DNA from: JAKFYM01 sp964416595
GTDB lineage: Bacteria; Bdellovibrionota; UBA1018; CAIPTA01
Assembly (NCBI GenBank): GCA_964416595.1
Contig: CAYQES010000005.1
Span: 62,001-126,000, forward strand
Reading direction: 5' to 3'
Length of the DNA stretch: 64,000 nt
Positions 50,346 through 58,834 of this stretch are shown here, one piece after another. The position numbers were made by a program, and so were the translations under genes. Position 1 is the stretch's first letter, and every line of letters starts with the position of its first letter. Under the pieces are notes generated by a model that did no database searches, was not told the origin of the DNA, and saw only the letters and a list, made by a program, of their open reading frames with translations.

Positions 50346-51157
50346 AAAGTCTCCTGTTTTCCGAGGCCCTTTTTTTCTGCCTCTTTGAGGATGTTTTTGA
50401 TTTGCTGAAAAGCAGAAGAAGAAAGACTCGCTTCTTTCATAGGAGGAATTCGCAATTGCCCCTCTTTTGCCCAATGCAACCGTTTGGCTAGAGGTGGGTG
50501 TAGGCTCAACAGATATTTTACTTTAGAAGAACTCGCCGATTCTAACTTTTGCAACACCTGCAAATAGGACATATACACCCGTGGATCAAAACGAGCCCGG
50601 TACAGCAACACCGGCGCCAAACGATCCGCCTCTTCTTCCATGCCTGCCTCTAGCTGAATCGCTCCGCCCTCGCCCAAAAAATTGTTGGACCAAGAGCCGC
50701 TAAAATCCAAAAGATAATATTGCCCCCGATTGGCGTTTACTTTTCTGCGCCAAAGCACCAGGTGATGATTCAGTTGTTGGTGAGCTAGCTCATGGGCTAA
50801 AGCCGCAGCTAATTGGCCTTCTAACTCCATCACCCGCAGGGCACCGAGAGTGACGTACACAATCCCGCCGGGCAAAGAAAAAATTAAAATATCGTTGCTA
50901 CGTAAAACTCGAAACTCATAGGGCAATGGCGGCATCGCTGGATTGTAGGAAACAATCGATTGCCCTAAGTTATTCACATAACGATTCACCAGCTTATGCT
51001 TCAATAGGGGAAATTCTTTCTCCACGGCTTCGGCCATGCGGGTGGATAAAAGCTCCACTTCGCTTCGCGTTAGATCGCCACCATCCTGCTCCAAGGTTTG
51101 GTTAGTGCAGGCGGTAAATAGGCAGATAGAGAAGAATATGAAATAAATCCTATGCAT
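50342..51157 (-). CDS. M48-family metalloprotease, lipoprotein
   Basis: Zinc protease resembling the BepA/LoiP group of periplasmic peptidases. It has a lipoprotein signal with lipobox LFTAC (residue about 16), the zinc motif ALAHELAHQQLNHH (HExxH form HELAH), the downstream Glu in MEEEADRLAPVLL, and YLLSLHPPLAKRLHWA. ATG 51157 is chosen as the start giving the signal peptide. In E. coli such proteases maintain outer-membrane proteins. It heads the M48-amgK-murU operon. Confidence 0.88.
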   Translation of the reverse strand: MHRIYFIFFSICLFTACTNQTLEQDGGDLTRSEVELLSTRMAEAVEKEFPLLKHKLVNRYVNNLGQSIVSYNPAMPPLPYEFRVLRSNDILIFSLPGGIVYVTLGALRVMELEGQLAAALAHELAHQQLNHHLVLWRRKVNANRGQYYLLDFSGSWSNNFLGEGGAIQLEAGMEEEADRLAPVLLYRARFDPRVYMSYLQVLQKLESASSSKVKYLLSLHPPLAKRLHWAKEGQLRIPPMKEASLSSSAFQQIKNILKEAEKKGLGKQETL

Positions 51158-51327
51158 GTTCTTCTTCAGTATACATGGGTTGTGATTTGCTCGCATTTCG
51201 ACCGCCACGATTTGCCACACGGGCTCTGACATTTTGTTATCTCCTCACAATACAAGAATTGCCATTGTTTTCCTGTTTTCGGGTGTTTACACTCTTTTTA
51301 CGACCGCAACATCCACAAGGAGGATTC

Positions 51328-51906
51328 ATGAAAAAACTCACTCTCTCTCTATTGGCAGGATTCCTGGCACTAGCCGGAACCCAAGTGCAAGCCCATACTG
51401 GCGATGCATTGGCCTTGAACATTGCACTTTCGCAATTGAAAACCGCCCCCATCACTAACGTGATCAACTGGAAAGTGGGCGAATACCAAGAACTCAAAAT
51501 CGAGGCCATGGGCATGGAACTTGGCAATATGAAGAAATACGTGGCCAGCGAGCAAGGCAACAATATTTGGCTGAACCAAGATATATCTGGCGGCATGATC
51601 GGCGAGCAAAAAGTGGAAGCCCTCATGGATCGCGCCACCGGCCAAATTTTGGAGATGAAGCAGAACGGTAAAAAAGTAGATGTTCCCAATGATCCTATCG
51701 AAATCATCGACCAAGAAACCACCACCGTTACTGTTCCTGCTGGAACTTTCGACGTGATTCACATCACGGCCAAAAGCAAAGACATTAAGAAACTAGAACT
51801 CTGGGCTAACCCCCGGGATATCGCCCTGGATGGCGGAGCGAAGATGTTCATCGACTCTGGCATGTTGCCCATGACTCTTCTACTCACCGGCTTCGGCGGA
51901 CGCTAG
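51328..51906 (+). CDS. exported protein of unknown function
   Basis: A 192-aa periplasmic protein with a signal peptide (MKKLTLSLLAGFLALAGTQVQA). The mature part looks all-beta (VGEYQELKIEAMGMELGNMKKYV, TTTVTVPAGTFDVIHITAKSK, KLELWANPRDI), broadly like DUF3108-type envelope proteins, a loose resemblance. A consensus AAGGAGG lies seven bases before ATG 51328, so the earlier part of the open frame is not translated. A strong terminator follows. Confidence 0.7.
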   Translation: MKKLTLSLLAGFLALAGTQVQAHTGDALALNIALSQLKTAPITNVINWKVGEYQELKIEAMGMELGNMKKYVASEQGNNIWLNQDISGGMIGEQKVEALMDRATGQILEMKQNGKKVDVPNDPIEIIDQETTTVTVPAGTFDVIHITAKSKDIKKLELWANPRDIALDGGAKMFIDSGMLPMTLLLTGFGGR

Positions 51907-51930
51907 TTTTAAAACTAAAGTCTGAAATGA

Positions 51931-51966
51931 AAAGACTGCGCTTAAAAAAGCGCGGTCTTTTTTATT
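51931..51966 (+). terminator. Rho-independent terminator, possibly bidirectional
   Basis: An 11-bp stem (AAAGACTGCGC / GCGCGGTCTTT, one G-T pair, A-rich eight-base loop) is followed by TTTATT. It sits between the exported protein and the LysM lipoprotein stops. Upstream A bases on the plus strand allow termination from the minus strand too. Confidence 0.9.
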
Positions 51967-52972
51967 GTGCGCCGGTGGAAGCAGGTGCTGGCACTGCTAT
52001 GGGAGCGTTCTCTGGCGGAGGCAGCGAAGGCGGTGCAATCGCCGCAGGAGGCGGGCTGACGGCCAAAGGTTTCACTGGGGAAGGCGCAANNNNNNNNNNN
52101 NNNNNNNNNNNNNNNNNNNNNNNNNNNNNNNNNNNNNNNNNNNNNNNNNNNNNNNNNNNNNNNNNNNNNNNNNNNNNNNNNNNNNNNNNAGGCGCAATGC
52201 TCGAGGGAATGGAGCTTTCCGCCATGCGTTCTTTCCGGCGAGCTTCCGCTTCGGCCATTTCTTTGGCAGTGATGTCGTAGAAAATAGTGAAGCCCGCGAA
52301 AATGCGGTTGGGATTCTTAATTAGGCTTTTGTTGTAATTCTGAAGCTTACGATACTTCATTTTGCGGCCATACACTTCGTCTGCGATATTGGCCAAAGTG
52401 TCACCATGTTTAATGGTGTAGGAGTGCCCCAACTCTTCTTGTTGGAAAGGTTGTAGTGGTGGCTCGTAGCTAAGCTGCATGCCCACTTTCAACTGATTGG
52501 CTTTTTTGATGGTGTTCCGGTTCCAGTCATGGAGATCTTTCCAGCGGTCCACGTCGCCATAGAGATTAAAGGCGATTTTCATGAGTGTATCGCCCGCTTT
52601 CACAGAATAGGTTTCCGTGCCTCCAGTAGTCGCAGCGCCACCATCGGTGGTTTCATCCGTAACGGCTAAGGATTCGCTATTGCCGGCGGCGGTTTCATCC
52701 GTTGTGAGATCCGCAAAAGGATCGGCTTCTGTGACAGCCTCGGGAGTAGGTTCTGTAGTGGCTTCCGCACTCTCAGTATCTCCACCTTCTGTTTCAGCCG
52801 CTTGCTCTTCTTGGGCCAACATATCTTCGGGAATGCTACCCACAGCATCAGCGTCAGATTCCGCGCTGCCCATTTCCATGGCGGAACCGTCTCCGCTTTT
52901 CTGGGAAGAAGAGCAGCCATGCGCACAAATCAAAAGTATTAAAATAAATGAAAGACTATAACCTGAACGCAT
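51962..52972 (-). CDS. lipoprotein with two LysM domains (interrupted by assembly gap)
   Basis: Lipoprotein (lipobox ICAHGC near residue 20) with a long acidic Thr/Glu-rich linker and then two LysM-type domains. The first begins ETYSVKAGDTLMKIAFNLYGDVDRW and the second SYTIKHGDTLANIADEVYGRKMKY; both should bind glycan in peptidoglycan. A basic helix and a Pro/Ala-rich tail follow, in which lies the 100-N gap. ATG 52972 is preceded by GGAGATGCAGG. Total length is uncertain because of the gap (about 336 aa if the gap is really 100 bases). Confidence 0.85.
   Translation of the reverse strand: MRSGYSLSFILILLICAHGCSSSQKSGDGSAMEMGSAESDADAVGSIPEDMLAQEEQAAETEGGDTESAEATTEPTPEAVTEADPFADLTTDETAAGNSESLAVTDETTDGGAATTGGTETYSVKAGDTLMKIAFNLYGDVDRWKDLHDWNRNTIKKANQLKVGMQLSYEPPLQPFQQEELGHSYTIKHGDTLANIADEVYGRKMKYRKLQNYNKSLIKNPNRIFAGFTIFYDITAKEMAEAEARRKERMAESSIPSSIAPXXXXXXXXXXXXXXXXXXXXXXXXXXXXXXXXXXAPSPVKPLAVSPPPAAIAPPSLPPPENAPIAVPAPASTGAQ
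52090..52189. other. assembly gap (100 N) in a repetitive tail
   Basis: One hundred undetermined bases, probably a placeholder length. The same word AGGCGCAA flanks the gap on both sides, so a tandem repeat coding for Pro/Ala-rich sequence is likely unresolved here. Confidence 1.
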
Positions 52973-53069
52973 CCTGCATCTCCTCCGTGAGCGCATCGTG
53001 AACTGCTGTCTATCTATGATAATGGAAAAAACCGGGGACCACAAAATTATGCAGTGGTCCGAGCGGAGC

Positions 53070-53738
53070 TTACCTGCTTCCGGTTTTTCGGGCGGTAGTT
53101 AAGGGCAAAAAGAGCTCTTGCTGGTCGATTTTATCCAAAATACGACGAGCAATATGGTCAAAATCTTCGGGCCGGGCCACAAAATCTAGCTCGTCAGAAT
53201 CGATCACCAACAAGGGGCCATCTTGGTAGCGGCCAATCCACTCTTCATAATAGCGATTCAAACACTCCAAATATTCCCGGGGAATTTTTTGTTCAAAATC
53301 CCTTCCCCGTTGTTTGATCTGATCCACCAAACGCGGAATGGACTTACGCAAATAAATCATCAAATCGGGCGGTGGCAAATGTTGGATCATTTCTAAATAG
53401 AGATCCCGATAGTTTTGATAATCCCGTTGCTCCATCTTTCCGCTTTCAAAAAGATTGCGGGCGAAAATATGGCAGTCTTCGTAAATGGAACGATCTTGGA
53501 TCGCGCTGCCATGGGAAAAACTCACGCTCTTGTGCACTTTATAGCGGTGATTCAAGAAATAGATTTGCAGCGGAAAACTCCAGCGGCCCATATCATCATA
53601 AAAATCTTTTAAGTATGGATTGTCGCTCACGGATTCAAAGTGCGGCTTCCAGCCGTAATGATCCGCCAACATACGCGTGAGCGTTGTTTTCCCCGTGCCG
53701 ATATTGCCAGCAATGGTTATGAAAAGTTTTCCAGCCAT
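53070..53738 (-). CDS. deoxynucleoside kinase
   Basis: dNK/dGK-type kinase of the nucleoside salvage pathway. It has the P-loop ITIAGNIGTGKTTLTRMLA, the FPLQIYFLNHRYKVHK substrate stretch, the DRSIYEDCHIFA motif (the DR of the ERS/DRS motif) and an Arg-rich lid (IKQRGRDFEQKIPREYL). 222 aa; the nucleoside preferred is not evident. Confidence 0.9.
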   Translation of the reverse strand: MAGKLFITIAGNIGTGKTTLTRMLADHYGWKPHFESVSDNPYLKDFYDDMGRWSFPLQIYFLNHRYKVHKSVSFSHGSAIQDRSIYEDCHIFARNLFESGKMEQRDYQNYRDLYLEMIQHLPPPDLMIYLRKSIPRLVDQIKQRGRDFEQKIPREYLECLNRYYEEWIGRYQDGPLLVIDSDELDFVARPEDFDHIARRILDKIDQQELFLPLTTARKTGSR

Positions 53739-53802
53739 TTTCCCCTACCTCCTCAAATTCCTATCGGGCTGTAGAAGGCTGGTCAAGCCAAATAGACTTA
53801 CA

Positions 53803-54756
53803 TCATTCTAAGGATCGGTTGACGCGCTCCAAAATCGCTTCTGCTTCGGCTCTGGCATTTTGCAATTTGCGCAGCAAGTCTGGGCTAAGTTCTGGTTTTT
53901 GCGCTTGCGCTTGGCGTTGGCTGCGCTTCAAGAACGTCATCAAGTATTTACGGGCGTTCCAGCCGCCATCAGGCTCCAAGGAATAAAATTTTCCTAACCA
54001 ATAGGGTAAATAATTCCAAGAAGGCTGGCGTTCATAATTTTTTTGCAGAAAGTCGATCGCTTCTTTATTGCGTTTTAAAGCCGAAAGAGCCTGGGCTTGC
54101 AATCCCCAAACGCGCTCATTGGGGGCTTCAGCCATGAGGGGTTTCAGCAATTGCATGGTGCGTTCAGGATTTTGCCCTAAGGTGGCCTCTGCTAAATCCA
54201 CGCGAATTTCCCGCTTGCCTTCATTGAATGAAAATGCCCGCTCTAAAACCGATAGGGCCTCTTTGGGTCGATCCTCGGCGTTCAAAGCCCGCGCATACGC
54301 GGCCAACACCAATAAATTATCCGGCTCAGTTTTTAAGGCTCGTTCCAAAGCCTCCACAGCGCTACTAGATCGATCTAAACTAAGATAGTTTAATCCAGTT
54401 TGATACTGCTGGAAAGTTTCGTTGGTGTAAAAAATATCCGAAAGGCTTTCGCGCTCCCGCACTACTTTTTCTCTTTCTTCTTTCGTGCGCGTAAAAGCTA
54501 AGGCCGCGGAAAGTTTATCGAGACCATCTTTACGCCGCCCCAGCATCACAGAGGCCCGGGCCCACTCAATATAAGAGGCCACGTAGGCTGGGTTCAAATC
54601 GATGGCCGACTGAAATTTTTCCAAAGCGTCTTGCCACTTTTTTCGGGCGGCCAATTCCACACCGCGGGAATAATTTTGGTACGCCAAAGAACTTTTGGGG
54701 CTAGCCTCCGCCGCCACGGCCGCCGCCATCAATAGCCAGCAGAATAATATTTTCAC
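53803..54756 (-). CDS. exported TPR-repeat protein
   Basis: A 317-aa protein with a signal peptide (residues about 3-17, MAAAVAAEA) and tandem TPR repeats through most of its length (YQNYSRGVELAARKKWQDAL, FQQYQTGLNYLSLDRSSSAV, LVLAAYARALNAEDRPKEAL). The C-terminus is a charged helix. The start is GTG 54756 in a GTGA overlap with the upstream desulfhydrase gene; the longer open frame is not coding. Probably a periplasmic protein-protein scaffold. Confidence 0.75.
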   Translation of the reverse strand: MKILFCWLLMAAAVAAEASPKSSLAYQNYSRGVELAARKKWQDALEKFQSAIDLNPAYVASYIEWARASVMLGRRKDGLDKLSAALAFTRTKEEREKVVRERESLSDIFYTNETFQQYQTGLNYLSLDRSSSAVEALERALKTEPDNLLVLAAYARALNAEDRPKEALSVLERAFSFNEGKREIRVDLAEATLGQNPERTMQLLKPLMAEAPNERVWGLQAQALSALKRNKEAIDFLQKNYERQPSWNYLPYWLGKFYSLEPDGGWNARKYLMTFLKRSQRQAQAQKPELSPDLLRKLQNARAEAEAILERVNRSLE

Positions 54757-55760
54757 GCTAAAACTTCCTTCCACTCTTCTTCCACTTTGAAACAACCAAA
54801 ACCACCACCCGTGTGCAGAAAGAGCACCCGTTGGCCAAAAAAGCCGGGCTGAGCTTTTTGTGTTTGGTAGAGGCCATACAAAGCCTTGCCCGTATAAACT
54901 GGATCTACCAAAATCCCTTCGAGGCGGGCAACTTTGGTCAAGAACTCTAACTCCTCCCGAGTGCTGAGCGCATATCCTCGCCCCAAAAAGCCCTCTAGGA
55001 TTTCGATATCTTCCCGAAAAAAAGAAACGGGCAAACGCTGCTGTTGGATGGCGGCCCAAAGAGAATCTTTCACCAAACGAAAACTTTCTTTTCCGTTGTA
55101 ACAAACATTCACACCCACAATCCGCGTTTGGCTGGATTTTTTCTCTTTATCTGCCAAAATTTTCCCCAAAACGAGGCCCGCCTGGGTGCCACCGCTGCCA
55201 TGGGCAGTAATGATCGAATCAAAGGCTTCGTCTGTTTGGTTTTCTATTTCCTGGAACGCGGCCGCATAGCCAAAACAGCCCAGGCCGTTGGATCCCCCTT
55301 CGGGGATAAAATAGGATTTTCCGCCCTGTGATTGGATCTGCGAATCTATCAATATCCGCAACTCTCCCATGCCCTCATAATATTGCTCAGGACTCAAAAA
55401 AAAGATTTCCGCACCAAATAATTTATCCAACAGAAAATTGCTCTGAAATTTTTGTGGCTCTTCCCCGCGCAACAACAACACGCAACGCAAGCCCAGTTTC
55501 GCAGCCAAAGCGGCCGTGGCTCGGCAATGATTCGATTGCACTCCCCCACAGGTAATGAGGCAGGTAGCGCCTTTGGCCAATGCTTCTTGCACCAAAAATT
55601 CCAATTTTCGTATTTTATTGCCGCTGCACTCGAAACCGGTTTGGTCGTCCCGCTTGATCCACAGATCCAACCCCAACTCTTCCGATAGCCGATCTAACCG
55701 CTGTAGTGGTGTGGGTAGGCGCGCCCAACTACCTCGGGGTGGAAACGAAATAGTGCTCAC
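54753..55760 (-). CDS. D-cysteine desulfhydrase/ACC deaminase family enzyme
   Basis: Fold-type II PLP enzyme of 335 aa. It has LWIKRDDQTGFECSGNKIRKLEFLV with the PLP Lys, TCGGVQSNHCRATAALAAKLG, PEGGSNGLGCFGYAAA and HGSGGTQAGLVLG. Similar enzymes degrade D-cysteine or ACC; the DCyD/ACCD split cannot be settled here. It diverges from the outer-membrane protein gene and is coupled to the TPR gene. Confidence 0.85.
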   Translation of the reverse strand: MSTISFPPRGSWARLPTPLQRLDRLSEELGLDLWIKRDDQTGFECSGNKIRKLEFLVQEALAKGATCLITCGGVQSNHCRATAALAAKLGLRCVLLLRGEEPQKFQSNFLLDKLFGAEIFFLSPEQYYEGMGELRILIDSQIQSQGGKSYFIPEGGSNGLGCFGYAAAFQEIENQTDEAFDSIITAHGSGGTQAGLVLGKILADKEKKSSQTRIVGVNVCYNGKESFRLVKDSLWAAIQQQRLPVSFFREDIEILEGFLGRGYALSTREELEFLTKVARLEGILVDPVYTGKALYGLYQTQKAQPGFFGQRVLFLHTGGGFGCFKVEEEWKEVLA

Positions 55761-55809
55761 AAACTCTCCCGTTTGACTTCAACTCCCCGCCACACTATCG
55801 TTAGAAAGA

Positions 55810-56802
55810 ATGATCCACAAGAGTCACCTTTGTTTGTTCTTTTTTCTCCTTTTTTGCAGCTCTCTGGCCTTGGCCGAAAAACGCAACATTCTGATTCTTG
55901 ATAGCAGCACTTCTGGCCGCTTAGTTCGCTTAAATGTGGGCGCCTTGGCGGGTTTGCGGTTGCGGGATCCCGTGCTCTTTAGCGAAGGGGATAAAAAAAT
56001 CGCTGCGGGCCGAGTGATCCGTGTGGACGAAGGTTCTGCGATTGTGGCCGTGTTGGAAAAATATGGTCAGGAAATGCCCCTCTTAGACCGGGGCTACGAC
56101 ATCCTCTATGGCGAGCCCTTTGATGAAGCCGATCATTTGCCAGATTACGTGGCGGATCGTGAACAAGAAACCGACAACCCCGCCAATGAACGCTTTCTCG
56201 AGAAAGACTCCCAAGAGCTCTCTCCCGAATTAGACGACGACAATTACACGCCGGAAGTCACCCTGCGCCCAAAATTGCCGGAACCCCGCACCTATACCCC
56301 TCACAATATCACTGTGGGTGTAGAGTTTTTTCGCAACCATAATTTATCCACACCAGAAAACCCCGAGATTGATCCAACTAAAACCGCCTACACTTTCTAC
56401 CAAGGCTATACAGTGCGCTACGCTTTCACTTTCATGACCCACTATTGGCTCAGGGTGCGCACTCCTGCACTCCTCAGTGCGGAAGCTTCTTTTGGCGTAT
56501 ACAACATTAACCATAAGTTTTCGACCGCTCAGGGAAGGGCCACAGAAATTCGCGTAATGCCGCTTGGATTCCATCTACGTTATCTCTTAGAAGTGAATAA
56601 ACTTTTACGCCTCTATCCTTATGCGGGTTTCCAATACAATATGGTGAGCGCCACCAATGGTAGGGCGGGAAATTTAAGTGGACTCACAGGCAGCCGCCTA
56701 TCTGGTGGCGCTGGCGCGCAATTAGTGATGAGCACTTCCGTAGATACACGCTTAGAAGGCGGCAGTAACGGAATAATGGCTGGCTTGGTGGTGAAATTTT
56801 GA
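55810..56802 (+). CDS. probable outer-membrane beta-barrel protein
   Basis: A 330-aa protein with a signal peptide (residues 1-22), an N-terminal periplasmic-looking domain (ILILDSSTSGRLVRLNVGALAGLR...), and an acidic linker (residues about 105-155). The C-terminal half has amphipathic beta strands (VGVEFFRNHN, YTVRYAFTFMTHYWLRV, MPLGFHLRYLLEV, LYPYAGFQYNMV) and ends in a terminal Phe (LVVKF), the usual BAM-recognition mark. Function unknown. Confidence 0.7.
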   Translation: MIHKSHLCLFFFLLFCSSLALAEKRNILILDSSTSGRLVRLNVGALAGLRLRDPVLFSEGDKKIAAGRVIRVDEGSAIVAVLEKYGQEMPLLDRGYDILYGEPFDEADHLPDYVADREQETDNPANERFLEKDSQELSPELDDDNYTPEVTLRPKLPEPRTYTPHNITVGVEFFRNHNLSTPENPEIDPTKTAYTFYQGYTVRYAFTFMTHYWLRVRTPALLSAEASFGVYNINHKFSTAQGRATEIRVMPLGFHLRYLLEVNKLLRLYPYAGFQYNMVSATNGRAGNLSGLTGSRLSGGAGAQLVMSTSVDTRLEGGSNGIMAGLVVKF

Positions 56803-56975
56803 AAAAATTTGCTTGGGCTGCTTTAATTTTATGCATCGTTTCCGGCTGCGGAGTGAAAAAACCTCCCATCGCCCCACAAAGAATCCCGGAACCACCACTA
56901 CCCTTGCATTTGGATTGCTCTCCCAACGATGAGACCTGCGATCTCACGGATGAAAATTATAAACCACGTCGCTAA
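56799..56975 (+). CDS. very small lipoprotein, start overlaps upstream stop
   Basis: A 58-aa lipoprotein beginning at TTG 56799, which overlaps the TGA of the preceding gene. It reads MKKFAWAALILCIVSGCG..., with lipobox VSGC near residue 17, then a Pro-rich part and a C-terminal part with two Cys (LDCSPNDETCDL) that may form a disulfide. It is coupled to the outer-membrane protein gene. No family is recognised; the signal peptide and frame make it likely to be real. Confidence 0.65.
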   Translation: MKKFAWAALILCIVSGCGVKKPPIAPQRIPEPPLPLHLDCSPNDETCDLTDENYKPRR

Positions 56976-57044
56976 TTTGCTGCTTCGCGCCCATCGCTCG
57001 CTTGTGCTACAGATAGTTCTTCCTTAAGACAACTGGAGCAGTGC

Positions 57045-57815
57045 ATGAAAATTTTTGTCTGCCTAAAGCAGGTGCCCGATACGGAAACCAAAATCAAAAT
57101 CGCCGCCGATGGAAAGTCTATTGATACGGCGGGTGTGAAATGGATTCTTTGCCCTTACGATGAATTTGCCGTGGAAGAAGCGATTCGCTTCAAGGAAAAA
57201 AATTCCGGCGCTTCCGTGATTGCTCTCACCGCTGGCCCTGATCGCGCCGTGGAGGCGCTGCGCACCGCCCTCGCCATGGGTTGCGACGAAGCCATTCATG
57301 TGGCCACTCCTGAATCTGCGGATTCTTTTCTCAACGCGAAAGCCCTCGCCCGCGCCATTGAAAAGAGTGGCCCCGCCCACCTTATTTTCACCGGAAAACA
57401 GGCGATCGACGACGACGCCGCCCAAGTGCACCAAGCCATGGCGGAATTTTTGAACTTGCCCGCAGTAACAGTGGTGTTACGCGCCCAGTACGGCGCCACC
57501 GTGCAAATCGAACGGGAAATCGAAGGCGGAACCATTGAAAAATATGATGTGCCCACTCCTTGCGTGATCGCTGCCCAAAAAGGCATGAATGAGCCCCGTT
57601 ACGCTTCATTGCCCAACATCATGAAGGCTAAGAAAAAAGAAGTGAAAAAATTCAGCCTCGGCGATCTCGATCTTTCCGATTCCCAAGCAAAAATCACGTA
57701 CAGCCAAATGAGTTTGCCGCCGGAGCGCAGCGCTTGCAAAATGATCCAGGGCGAACCGGCTGTGGCCGCCAAAGAATTGGTGCGGGTACTACATGAAGAA
57801 GCAAAAGTAATTTGA
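57045..57815 (+). CDS. etfB: electron transfer flavoprotein, beta subunit
   Basis: ETF-beta, 256 aa, holding the AMP-binding and partner-recognition part of the flavoprotein that collects electrons from acyl-CoA dehydrogenases. It has KIFVCLKQVPDTETKIKI, CPYDEFAVEEAIRFKE, IFTGKQAIDDDAAQVHQAMAEFLNLP and LPNIMKAKKKEVKKF. It heads an operon etfB-etfA-quinone oxidoreductase-LPLAT. Confidence 0.96.
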   Translation: MKIFVCLKQVPDTETKIKIAADGKSIDTAGVKWILCPYDEFAVEEAIRFKEKNSGASVIALTAGPDRAVEALRTALAMGCDEAIHVATPESADSFLNAKALARAIEKSGPAHLIFTGKQAIDDDAAQVHQAMAEFLNLPAVTVVLRAQYGATVQIEREIEGGTIEKYDVPTPCVIAAQKGMNEPRYASLPNIMKAKKKEVKKFSLGDLDLSDSQAKITYSQMSLPPERSACKMIQGEPAVAAKELVRVLHEEAKVI

Positions 57816-57825
57816 GGAGATGCCC

Positions 57826-58794
57826 ATGAAAGTTTTGGTTTATTGCGAACATGCCAATGGAAAAGTAAAAAAAGGTTCCCTAGAATTACTAGCCAATGCT
57901 GCAGCCTGGGGCGTTGAAACCCACGCTCTGCTGATAGGCGCGCCAGGCAATCTGGAAGCGCTCACGGCAGAACTCAATCGTTTCGCGCCCCATACTATTC
58001 ATCTAGCTGAACATGGAACACTCGCACATTACTCCCCGGAAGGTTTCGCCAAGGTGGCCGCAGATGCCGCAAAAACCGTGGGTGCCGGAGCTTTGTTGGC
58101 TTCCGTTTCCGCGCAAACGAAAGATTTCTTGCCCAGAGTTGCCGTAAAACTAGAAACAGGCATGGCCTCCGATTGCACGGAAGTTTCTTTGGCTGGAGAT
58201 AAATTAGCGGCCAAACGCCCCATGTATTCTGGCAAAGTTCTAGCTACCGTGGCTTTTAACGGCGCGATCCAAGTGATCAGCGTGCGCCCTAATGCTTTGG
58301 GCATGAAAGCGGAAAAACCGGGAACCGCTGTCGTAAATAAAATGGCTGCAGATCCAGGAACGGTAAGAACCCAGGTGAAAGAAGTGGTAACTAAAGCAGG
58401 GGCTGGAGCCAAAGTTGATCTTACGGAAGCCAATCGCATCGTATCCGGTGGCCGCTCCTTAAAAAATGCGGAAAATTTCAAAATCCTAGAAGATCTAGCT
58501 GCGGTTATCGGCGCCACCGTGGGAGCTAGCCGTGCCGCTGTAGATGCCGGTTACCGGCCACACTCTGACCAAGTTGGTCAGACAGGGAAAACCGTGTCGC
58601 CTTCCCTTTACATGGCTTTCGGAATTAGCGGTGCCATCCAACACTTGGCCGGCATGCGTACCTCAAAAGTGATTGTGGCGGTAAATAGCGACGCTAACGC
58701 GCCCATTTTCCAAAAAGCGGACTATGGCGTGGTAGGTGATCTTTTCCAAATTGTTCCGGCTCTCACGGAAGAATTTAAAAAAGTTGTCCACTAA
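57826..58794 (+). CDS. etfA: electron transfer flavoprotein, alpha subunit
   Basis: ETF-alpha, FAD-binding subunit, 322 aa. It has VYCEHANGKVKKGSLELL, FLPRVAVKLETGMASDCTEV, the FAD motif IVSGGRSLKNAENF and SRAAVDAGYRPHSDQVGQTGKTVSPSLYMAFGISGAIQHLAG. ATG 57826 is preferred over 57820 because GAGGAG lies eight bases before it. It is ten bases downstream of etfB. Confidence 0.96.
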   Translation: MKVLVYCEHANGKVKKGSLELLANAAAWGVETHALLIGAPGNLEALTAELNRFAPHTIHLAEHGTLAHYSPEGFAKVAADAAKTVGAGALLASVSAQTKDFLPRVAVKLETGMASDCTEVSLAGDKLAAKRPMYSGKVLATVAFNGAIQVISVRPNALGMKAEKPGTAVVNKMAADPGTVRTQVKEVVTKAGAGAKVDLTEANRIVSGGRSLKNAENFKILEDLAAVIGATVGASRAAVDAGYRPHSDQVGQTGKTVSPSLYMAFGISGAIQHLAGMRTSKVIVAVNSDANAPIFQKADYGVVGDLFQIVPALTEEFKKVVH

Positions 58795-58834
58795 ACCCTC
58801 TCCCCTGAACTAAAATCAGAGAATGGGGGAATCC

